Shown: positions 1 to 6,706 of the stretch, piece by piece
Numbering within the stretch: the stretch's first letter is position 1
How the letters are laid out: each line of letters begins with the position of its first letter
NCBI GenBank assembly: GCA_049582005.1
Contig: JBAUTB010000097.1
Span: 1 to 44,120 of the forward strand
Direction: 5' to 3'
Source of the DNA: Sivonenia sp049582005
Lineage (GTDB): Bacteria; Cyanobacteriota; Cyanobacteriia; Gloeobacterales; PMM-0068
DNA length: 44,120 bases
Translations under genes and position numbers: made by a program
Notes under the pieces: model-generated
The model's database searches: none
Seen by the model: only the letters and a program-made list of their open reading frames with translations
Told to the model about the DNA's origin: nothing

Positions 1-285
1 GTGTTTAGTGAGATTGGGCTGTTTGATGAGCGCTATCAGATTCGTATGGACTATGATTTTTGGCTTAGAGCTCTTCGGAAATATAGTTTCGTTATGATGG
101 ATGACGCTTTAGTAAACTACGCCCCTATAGGTCTCAGCAGCATAAGTTCGACAACAAAAATATTTTATGAAGAAGAAAAAAGAGCCAACTGTGAGCATGA
201 TATCGATATGGTTTCTGGAATAAACCTATATCTAAACTTCAAATATTACGCAGACCGGATGAGAAGATTTATGCTGGGGAGATGA
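1..285 (+). CDS. Glycosyltransferase family 2, C-terminal end (5' partial)
   Basis: Only the last 94 or so residues are present; the reading frame is open to the window edge, so the GTG at base 1 is probably internal. The visible FDE followed by DYDFWLRALRKY is the typical C-terminal signature of GT-A fold family 2 glycosyltransferases, where the Asp-Tyr-Asp stretch lies near the catalytic base region. Such enzymes transfer sugars from nucleotide donors in polysaccharide or glycoprotein synthesis at the cytoplasmic face of the membrane. The stop codon overlaps the start of the next gene in an ATGA arrangement (282-285), so the two are probably translationally coupled. The segment is visibly AT-richer than the genes that follow, which would fit the edge of a polysaccharide cluster. 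Acceptor and sugar cannot be told. Confidence 0.75.
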   Translation: MFSEIGLFDERYQIRMDYDFWLRALRKYSFVMMDDALVNYAPIGLSSISSTTKIFYEEEKRANCEHDIDMVSGINLYLNFKYYADRMRRFMLGR

Positions 286-1115
286 CGTCTTCTACTCAAA
301 CCCCTACAACCCTTACTGAAAAGTTAACCCAACTCCAGACGATACTGGGGAATTTGGACCGCTGTGTAGTTGCCTATTCCGGGGGGGTGGACTCAACCCT
401 GGTGGCTAAAGTGGCCTACGATATCTTGGATGACAAAGTTTTGGCTGTAACGGCGGTATCCCCTTCGCTGATGCAGGAAGACCTGGATGAAGCGATAGAC
501 CAAGCTCAGTTCATTGGGATTCGCCATGAAATTATTGAAACCCATGAATTGGATAACCCTGATTACGCCCGTAATCCCGCCAATCGCTGCTATTTTTGCA
601 AGAGTGAACTCCACGGTCGGTTAGGCCCCTTAGCACAAAGCCTGGGCTATGACATCGTTGTCGATGGAGTCAATCTGGATGATTTGGGAGATTATCGACC
701 AGGGCTTCAGGCGGGAAAAGAGAAAGGGGTACTTTCCCCTTTGGCTCAATGTGGCGTCACGAAGTTAGAAGTTCGCCAACTTTCTCAACTACTGGGCTTG
801 CCTTGGTGGGACAAGCCAGCGATGCCTTGTCTTGCTTCCCGTTTTCCTTACGGAGAGACGATTACTCAGGAAAAACTACAGCGGGTAGGGACCGCTGAAC
901 GCTACTTGCGGAACCTCGGCCAACGGCACTTCAGAGTACGTTCTCACGGAGATACGGCTCGTATTGAGATAAGCCCGGACCGCATCCGTCAATTTGTCCT
1001 TGAAGTGGACCTTCCAAAATTGGTCATCACCTTTCAGGAGGCTGGTTACCACTATGTCACCTTGGACCTGGAAGGCTATCAATCCGGCAAACTGAATCGA
1101 GTCCTATCGCTCTAG
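282..1115 (+). CDS. larE: LarE-type ATP-dependent sacrificial sulfur transferase
   Basis: The 277-residue protein has the PP-loop SGGVDS at residues 33-38, which binds ATP, then NRCYFCK (Cys103, Cys106) and PCLASRFPYGE with Cys183. The last cysteine matches the LarE position known to donate its sulfur. In Lactobacillus LarE inserts sulfur into the pyridinium dicarboxylate precursor of the nickel-pincer nucleotide cofactor of lactate racemase; other LarE proteins carry an Fe-S cluster on extra cysteines. Length and motif order fit the family well. No larA, larB or larC is next to it, so the target enzyme is encoded elsewhere or the role differs. The start ATG overlaps the stop of the upstream glycosyltransferase by four bases. 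The 3' end overlaps the opposing gene by four bases. Confidence 0.88.
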   Translation: MTSSTQTPTTLTEKLTQLQTILGNLDRCVVAYSGGVDSTLVAKVAYDILDDKVLAVTAVSPSLMQEDLDEAIDQAQFIGIRHEIIETHELDNPDYARNPANRCYFCKSELHGRLGPLAQSLGYDIVVDGVNLDDLGDYRPGLQAGKEKGVLSPLAQCGVTKLEVRQLSQLLGLPWWDKPAMPCLASRFPYGETITQEKLQRVGTAERYLRNLGQRHFRVRSHGDTARIEISPDRIRQFVLEVDLPKLVITFQEAGYHYVTLDLEGYQSGKLNRVLSL

Positions 1116-1660
1116 GATGACTGAGCGCCAGGGACTTCAAAACTAGGTAGGGTGAATAGTTTTTGGTTTTTGCTTTTGCGCGTGGTTCGCAAGAGCTCTG
1201 CAAACGTGGTCAAAATCGGGTAAGCAGGAGAATCTTCCGAAACGGTCTGGAGATAATCCTGGATCTCCAGTTCAATTTGACGAAGATCAGCTCCCGGTTG
1301 GAGTGCCATCAGCCTCATGTCTGCCCCCAAAGGAATCCAGACTAGCCCGGTAAGCGGAGGTAGCAAATCTTTGCTTCCTAAAACAATCACGTTGCCATCT
1401 TCCAGGGGAAGAAATTGGAGGGTTTCCGGGGAGGTGACTGACGGCAAAGAATCTTCGGGGAAAGTACTTTCCACATTGGTTAATGCTGCCAATTTCACCA
1501 CAGCCCTGCCCAGGTCATCATCAACTGTTTTGAGCAAAGCTACGGTTTCTAGGGGGAGTGTCAAGAAGAAATTATGGGTCGGACCCTCAAATTTACGAGG
1601 ACGACCGCTCTTTTTATGGGCTTTGGAGCCTCGGTCTTGAATTTTTTCTTTCTTAGCCAC
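1112..1660 (-). CDS. Conserved hypothetical protein with basic GRPRK N-terminus
   Basis: I do not recognise a named family. From the GTG at 1660 the protein has 182 residues; a TTG at 1705 would add 15 residues, but neither start has a clear ribosome-binding site. The first 25 residues are strongly basic and contain GRPRK, which resembles an AT-hook-like patch. It is followed by a short strand and helices (FFLTLPLETVALLKTVDDDLGRAVVKLA) that read like a ribbon-helix-helix dimerisation segment. The remaining 110 residues look like a small alpha/beta domain without catalytic motifs. This suggests, without proving, a DNA-binding regulator. It is convergent with larE and shares its last four bases. 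Confidence 0.55.
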   Translation of the reverse strand: MAKKEKIQDRGSKAHKKSGRPRKFEGPTHNFFLTLPLETVALLKTVDDDLGRAVVKLAALTNVESTFPEDSLPSVTSPETLQFLPLEDGNVIVLGSKDLLPPLTGLVWIPLGADMRLMALQPGADLRQIELEIQDYLQTVSEDSPAYPILTTFAELLRTTRKSKNQKLFTLPSFEVPGAQSS

Positions 1661-1775
1661 AAGCGAGCAGTGAAACCGTGCCAAAAGTATTACATGTTGC
1701 TGCAAGATTTTAGGACATAACGTCGAATAGATTTTTCAATGCTACGAACCTAAGCGCTGCCATTGGCTCAAGAGG

Positions 1776-1792
1776 AGGCTTCGCCGAAGCCT
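1776..1792. repeat. Short inverted repeat AGGCTTCG-C-CGAAGCCT
   Basis: Perfect 8-bp arms around a single base, in the spacer between the 1.1-1.7 kb gene and the M16 protease gene. A related sequence in opposite orientation occurs at 29402-29417 (CGCTTAGGGCTTCGGC against CGCCTTAGGCTTCGGC here). This looks like a dispersed short repeat of the kind common in cyanobacterial intergenic regions. It could also act as a hairpin in a transcript. Confidence 0.5.
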
Positions 1793-1916
1793 AAGGCGAA
1801 CGGGGCCCAAGGTAGTGGAATGATAATCGAATTGTTGAAACTGATACAAAAACTGACAAGTCAGCGTAGGCTGGAGACAACAGTTTAATGTTTAATCCCG
1901 CTTGAGGAGTCCTTTT

Positions 1917-3218
1917 GTGACTAATGCTTTGACTGCCACGTTTCCAGGTCTAGTGCGCTATCTGGACAATGGGGTGACGCTTATCGTCCGTACGGTGCCT
2001 ACTTCTCAAGTGGTGACCGCTGATCTTTGGATTCGTTCTGGAGCGCGGACAGAAGTTCCTGAGCAATCGGGAATTTCTCACTTCTTGGAACACATGATTT
2101 TCAAAGGAACCAGCCGTATTGCTCCCGGCGAATTCGATCGACGAATCGAAGGTCGGGGAGGCGTGACCAATGCTGCGACCAGTCAGGACTATACCCACTA
2201 CTACATCACGGTGGCCCAGCCGGATTATGCAGAAGCTTTGCCCCTATTAGCTGATTTGGTTTTCAATGCTCGAATTCCAGATCATGAATTTGAACAGGAG
2301 CGCTTAGTCGTCTTGGAAGAGATTCGCCGCTCTCAAGATAATCCAGACCGCACGGCCTATGATCTTCTTACCAGTATCAGCTATAAAGATCACCCCTATG
2401 CCAGACCTGTCTTGGGATATCCAGAGACCCTGATGAAGATGACTGCAGAAGCGATGCGTCAATTCCATCGTTCTCGCTATCAACCTGGGGCTTTGACCGT
2501 GGTGCTGGTGGGTGGCTTGTCGGAACGAGAACTTTTGGAAGTGGCAGAACCGCTTTTCACCCAGTTGCCCGTTTACCAAGAGGAAGCGGCTCATGCACAC
2601 GTTGCTCCAATTCTTTCCCTGTCCAAGGCTCAACGGATTGAACAGCCGCAAGCTCGCATTGAAAATAGCCGCCTCCTGATCGGATTTTTAGGGCCTTCCG
2701 CAACGGAACCCGATGACATCCTGGCCCTAGAAGTACTTTCGGTAATTCTGACAGAGGGACGTACGGCCCGGCTTACCAGAGAATTACGGGAAGAAAAAGG
2801 GTGGGTCCGCTATATTGGCAGCTACTGCGGATTAAGCCATGACCCAGGATTGTTTACCTTCAGTGCTCAACTGGATCGGCAGTACTTGGAGCCCGTGGAA
2901 GCAGCGATTTATCACCAGATTGAGCAAATCCAGCAGGGTGCCGTTAGCCAGGAAGAGTTGCAGCGAGCCAAACGCATGCTCCTCAATGATTTTGTCTTTG
3001 GGAGCGAGACCCCTTCGCAGTTAGCCGCGCTCTATGGCTACTACCAGACCGTTGCTCAGTTAGATTTGGCTGTGCTCTATCCTCAACAACTCAAGGACCT
3101 GGATGCTGAAGCGCTGGTGCGCGTAGCGAAGCAGTATCTAACCCCTGACCAAGCCGTAACGGTTGCCCTTCATCCGGTTAGCGTTAAAGAAGATCATAAG
3201 GAAGCTGAACATGCATAA
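1917..3218 (+). CDS. M16 family zinc metallopeptidase, catalytic subunit
   Basis: A 433-residue protein of the pitrilysin/processing-peptidase family. The inverted zinc motif HFLEH lies at residues 55-59 and the third zinc ligand is probably Glu135 in LEEIRRSQDNP, 76 residues after the second His as expected. The C-terminal half has the usual M16 repeat (TARLTRELREEKG). I chose the GTG at 1917 because GAGGAG precedes it by seven bases; a TTG at 1902 is in frame but has no such site. M16 enzymes degrade or trim short peptides. The gene overlaps the following M16 gene by eight bases, so the two are almost certainly made together and form a heterodimer. Substrate unknown. Confidence 0.92.
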   Translation: MTNALTATFPGLVRYLDNGVTLIVRTVPTSQVVTADLWIRSGARTEVPEQSGISHFLEHMIFKGTSRIAPGEFDRRIEGRGGVTNAATSQDYTHYYITVAQPDYAEALPLLADLVFNARIPDHEFEQERLVVLEEIRRSQDNPDRTAYDLLTSISYKDHPYARPVLGYPETLMKMTAEAMRQFHRSRYQPGALTVVLVGGLSERELLEVAEPLFTQLPVYQEEAAHAHVAPILSLSKAQRIEQPQARIENSRLLIGFLGPSATEPDDILALEVLSVILTEGRTARLTRELREEKGWVRYIGSYCGLSHDPGLFTFSAQLDRQYLEPVEAAIYHQIEQIQQGAVSQEELQRAKRMLLNDFVFGSETPSQLAALYGYYQTVAQLDLAVLYPQQLKDLDAEALVRVAKQYLTPDQAVTVALHPVSVKEDHKEAEHA

Positions 3219-4479
3219 AGGATTTTCCCGTCGGACCTTAGAGCGTGGGAGCCACTTGCTTTTCACCGAGAATCTAGAAACCCCGATTATCTCCACTCGT
3301 TTTCTGTTTCCCAGCAAAATAGGGGCTCCCGGCTTAGCCCATCTGACTTCGGCTGTGTTGACTAAGGGCACTCAGCGTCATAATTCCCAGGAGATTGCCG
3401 GATTGGTAGAAAACGTGGGCGCGCAATTGGGTTACGAAACGGCTACAGATTATCTGCTGCTGGGTCTCAAGTGCTTAGCTGAAGATTTCAAAGCACTGTT
3501 TACATTGTGTTTGGAAATTCTGACGGAAGCTAATTTCCCAGAAGACCAAGTGAGCTTGGAAAAAAATGTCACGCTTCAAGGTATCCGCGCCCAAAGGGAA
3601 CGGGCTTTTTCGGTGGCGTACTCCCAGTTTAAAGAGCACCTCTATGGCCCCAAACACCCCTATGGTTATTCCACCCTAGGGACCGAAGAGACGGTGGCAG
3701 CCTTCCAGGCTCAAGATTTGGCTACCTATCACCAAAATGCATTTAACCTTGACCGCATGGTTCTATCCCTGTGTGGCGGGGTGAGTGACGAACTGAAGGA
3801 CTTTGTGGAAGAACAGGTGAACAGCTTACCTTTGCGGGCTTCTGACCGTACAGAGGATACCGTACCTGAACCTGAGCCCACAGGAACGCACAGAATTGTG
3901 ACGCCTCAAGCAACAGAACAGACGACGGTTCTCTTGGGTTACGCTGCCTGTGGCATTCATCAGGCTGACTATCCGGCGCTCAAGGTTTTGAATACCTATC
4001 TTGGCAGTGGGCTTTCCAGTCGTCTTTTTGTTGAACTGCGCGAAAAAAGGGGATTGGCCTACGAGGTCTCTTCTTTCTTCCCGACCTATCGCAAGCACGG
4101 TCATTTTGGAGCCTACATCGGTACCGCACCCCAAAATGCCCCGACGGCAGAAGAAGGGCTCCGGCGCGAACTCGAACAAATCCGTGAAATTCCACTGACC
4201 GACGAAGCACTCCAGGCGGCCAAGAATAAAACGTTGGGTCAGTATGCCCTCGGAAAACAAACCAATAGTCAGATAGCCCAACTACTTGGTTGGTACGAAA
4301 TTCTGGGCGTTGGTGCGGACTATGATGAGCATTATCCTATCCTGATCGGACAGGTAACGGCGGCTGATGTGAAACGCGTGGGACAGATTTATTTCACAGA
4401 GCCTGTAGTTTCTCTGGTAGGTCCTGTAGATGAAGAGAAAGTACCCAACGAACTATCTCCGCTTACGCTGAAGGTTTAA
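3211..4479 (+). CDS. M16 family peptidase-like, non-catalytic subunit
   Basis: A 422-residue paralogue of the preceding protein that lacks the zinc site: where HxxEH should be it reads LAHLTSAVLTKGT. The C-terminal domain keeps the SSRLFVELREKRGLAYEVSSF segment with the Arg/Tyr residues that bind substrate in the partner site of M16 heterodimers. This matches the known alpha/beta arrangement in which one subunit is catalytic and the other only shapes the chamber. The start at 3211 has AAGGAAG upstream and overlaps the end of the first subunit gene. The last 17 bases overlap tail-to-tail with aspS on the other strand, so there is no room for a separate terminator. Confidence 0.9.
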   Translation: MHKGFSRRTLERGSHLLFTENLETPIISTRFLFPSKIGAPGLAHLTSAVLTKGTQRHNSQEIAGLVENVGAQLGYETATDYLLLGLKCLAEDFKALFTLCLEILTEANFPEDQVSLEKNVTLQGIRAQRERAFSVAYSQFKEHLYGPKHPYGYSTLGTEETVAAFQAQDLATYHQNAFNLDRMVLSLCGGVSDELKDFVEEQVNSLPLRASDRTEDTVPEPEPTGTHRIVTPQATEQTTVLLGYAACGIHQADYPALKVLNTYLGSGLSSRLFVELREKRGLAYEVSSFFPTYRKHGHFGAYIGTAPQNAPTAEEGLRRELEQIREIPLTDEALQAAKNKTLGQYALGKQTNSQIAQLLGWYEILGVGADYDEHYPILIGQVTAADVKRVGQIYFTEPVVSLVGPVDEEKVPNELSPLTLKV

Positions 4480-6274
4480 TCGGGATAGGCGGGACTGACT
4501 TGATGTATAGTTCGTCCAACTGCTTTTTATCCACTGTGGAAGGAGCATCACACATGAGGTCTTGCGCCCGTTGTGTTTTCGGGAAAGCAATGACATCCCG
4601 GATTGAATCTTCACCGAGCATCAACATAATCAGACGGTCTAAACCGTAGGCAATCCCTCCATGGGGAGGGGTGCCATATTCAAAGGCTTCTAACAAGAAC
4701 CCAAACTTGTCCTGGGCTTGTTCTTGGGTCAGACCGATGGTTTCAAAGACCGCTTCCTGGAGCGCTCGTTGGTAAATTCGAATAGAACCACCGCCTACTT
4801 CCACGCCATTCCAAACCAAGTCATAGGCTTGGGCAAGCGCATCTTTCAAGTGGTCGGCATCTTCAGCGCGAGGAGCCGTGAAGGGATGGTGCAGTGCTTC
4901 TAAACGCTTCTCTTCAGCATTCCACTCAAACATGGGAAAATCGACCACCCAGAGCAAGTTAATTTTTTCTGGGTCTATCAATCCTAGTTCAGCCCCTAAC
5001 TTGAGACGCAGCCGTCCCAAATAATCATGGACCGTCGCCACAGGACCAGCCCCAAACAAGAGCAAATCTCCTGGCTTTGCCTGGGTCAACTCGATCAACC
5101 TGGCTTTTTTCTCTTCGCTGAGTCCATCTAATAGCGCGCCAATCCCATCTAGCTTAGGAGCGCCATGTTCATCAGCGCGGACCCTGAGGAAGGCCAATCC
5201 CTTGGCCCCAAATTGCGAGACAAACGTAAACAGTTCGCCGCCGGGCTTAAGTCGGACATTAGAGATTTTTTCATCCCCACCAGGAATGGGAAGACACTTG
5301 ACGACCCCACCGCCCGCAATCGTACTGGCAAAAACTTTGAAACTGGAATCGACAAAGGTTTCTGAAATATCTACCAGTTCCAAACCAAAGCGCGTGTCTG
5401 GTTTGTCAGTCCCATAGCGTTTCATTGCTTCTTGGTACGGCAGTCTGGGGAAAGGCAGCGGCAGATCCACCCCTTTAATTTCTTTGAATAGATGGGCCAT
5501 CAGCTTTTCGTTGAGGTCGAGCACCTCTTCTTGGGAGAGGAAACTCATCTCCATATCGAGCTGGGTGAATTCTGGTTGGCGGTCCGCTCTCAGATCTTCA
5601 TCCCGGAAACAACGAGCCACTTGATAGTAGCGGTCAATTCCAGACACCATCAGTAATTGTTTGAAAATCTGAGGGGATTGGGGTAGCGCATAAAATTCAC
5701 CAGGGTTGACCCGGCTGGGCACCAGATAATCTCTAGCCCCCTCTGGCGTCGACTTAGTCAGGATGGGCGTTTCTACTTCCACAAACCCAGCCTGGTCCTC
5801 CAGATATCGACGCAAGGTCTGAATAATCCGGTGACGCTCTTTCAAGTTATGGCTGAGGCGAGGGCGGCGCAGATCTAGATAGCGATATTGCAGGCGCAGC
5901 TTTTCATCTACTTCCTCTTCTTCAGCAATCAAAAAAGGAGGCGTCTTGGCAGCATTAAGCAGTTCTAACTCATCACAATACACTTCGACAAAACCCGTAC
6001 CAAGACGGAGGTTCAACGAATCTTCAGGACGGCGGAGTACCCGTCCGGTGACACGAATTACATATTCCGAACGCAGATTGCCAGCCAGTTCAAAAGAATG
6101 AGGTGTCTTTACGGGGTCACTAACCACCTGCACAATGCCTGTGCGGTCTCTGAGGTCTAAAAAGACGACTCCACCGTGGTCCCGACGGCGGTCTACCCAT
6201 CCATACAGCGTGACAGTGGTTTCAATATGCTCTTCTCGGAGAGCACCGCAGTAATGGGTCCGCATTAACTTCAT
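4463..6274 (-). CDS. aspS: Aspartyl-tRNA synthetase
   Basis: A class IIb synthetase that charges tRNA-Asp with aspartate in the cytoplasm. From the ATG at 6274 it has 603 residues, normal for the bacterial form. It shows the N-terminal OB fold (LYGWVDRRRDHGGVVFLDLRDR), motif 2 (FRDEDLRADRQPEFTQLDME), the bacterial GAD insertion domain and motif 3 (GIAYGLDRLIMLMLG). The family usually starts with MRTHYCG, which here is residue 4, so the ATG at 6265 is an equally good start. The long upstream extension of the frame to 6373 is unlikely to be translated. Whether it is discriminating or also charges tRNA-Asn cannot be told by eye. It converges on the M16 pair with a 17-bp overlap. Confidence 0.95.
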   Translation of the reverse strand: MKLMRTHYCGALREEHIETTVTLYGWVDRRRDHGGVVFLDLRDRTGIVQVVSDPVKTPHSFELAGNLRSEYVIRVTGRVLRRPEDSLNLRLGTGFVEVYCDELELLNAAKTPPFLIAEEEEVDEKLRLQYRYLDLRRPRLSHNLKERHRIIQTLRRYLEDQAGFVEVETPILTKSTPEGARDYLVPSRVNPGEFYALPQSPQIFKQLLMVSGIDRYYQVARCFRDEDLRADRQPEFTQLDMEMSFLSQEEVLDLNEKLMAHLFKEIKGVDLPLPFPRLPYQEAMKRYGTDKPDTRFGLELVDISETFVDSSFKVFASTIAGGGVVKCLPIPGGDEKISNVRLKPGGELFTFVSQFGAKGLAFLRVRADEHGAPKLDGIGALLDGLSEEKKARLIELTQAKPGDLLLFGAGPVATVHDYLGRLRLKLGAELGLIDPEKINLLWVVDFPMFEWNAEEKRLEALHHPFTAPRAEDADHLKDALAQAYDLVWNGVEVGGGSIRIYQRALQEAVFETIGLTQEQAQDKFGFLLEAFEYGTPPHGGIAYGLDRLIMLMLGEDSIRDVIAFPKTQRAQDLMCDAPSTVDKKQLDELYIKSVPPIPIKPSA

Positions 6275-6431
6275 CGCACAAACTTCATTAGGGTAACAAT
6301 TTGTATATCTTATTCTGTCTCGGTGGCAGATCTCTGCAGAATGCTCCTCTGAAAATCCGCTGACTTTGCACAAGGGCTACCCGCTATACAGAGTGAGGCT
6401 ACTATAGATGAAGTATCGACCTTGATGTCTT

Positions 6432-6647
6432 ATGGATGAACTAACTCCCATTTTTCGTGCGCTGACCCAAAATCCGATTCCCTTTGTCGGGGGCTTTGTA
6501 GCGGGGGTCCTCCGTCTGAACGCTACGGAAGACCCTGTGAAATCATGGCTGCTAGAACAAAGCAGTAAACCCATGAGCAGCTTCTCCGATAACCGCACAG
6601 GCAATGGTAGTAATGGCAGCGGCCCCCAAACTATCGCTATCGAGTAG
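6432..6647 (+). CDS. Small conserved cyanobacterial protein of unknown function
   Basis: A 71-residue protein starting MDELTPIFRALTQNP. The core IPFVGGFVAGVLRLN..EDPVKSWL matches a short protein I know to be widespread in cyanobacteria, usually annotated as hypothetical, with the same GG-x3-G, LRLN and EDPVKSWL signature. The tail from about residue 45 is rich in Ser, Gly and Asn and probably disordered. The glycine-rich hydrophobic stretch could touch a membrane, but it is short for a full span. The gene is divergent from aspS across a 157-bp spacer that must hold both promoters. Function unknown. Confidence 0.75.
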   Translation: MDELTPIFRALTQNPIPFVGGFVAGVLRLNATEDPVKSWLLEQSSKPMSSFSDNRTGNGSNGSGPQTIAIE

Positions 6648-6706
6648 AACTAAGTGGGCAGGTGAAATTCTTTTAACAGCCATATGGCTATAGGTTCGGT
6701 GCGAGT

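Noticed and set aside
3826..4281. A 151-codon minus-strand frame inside the second M16 gene
   Set aside because: No domain or start signal; the plus-strand frame is a clear M16 homologue.
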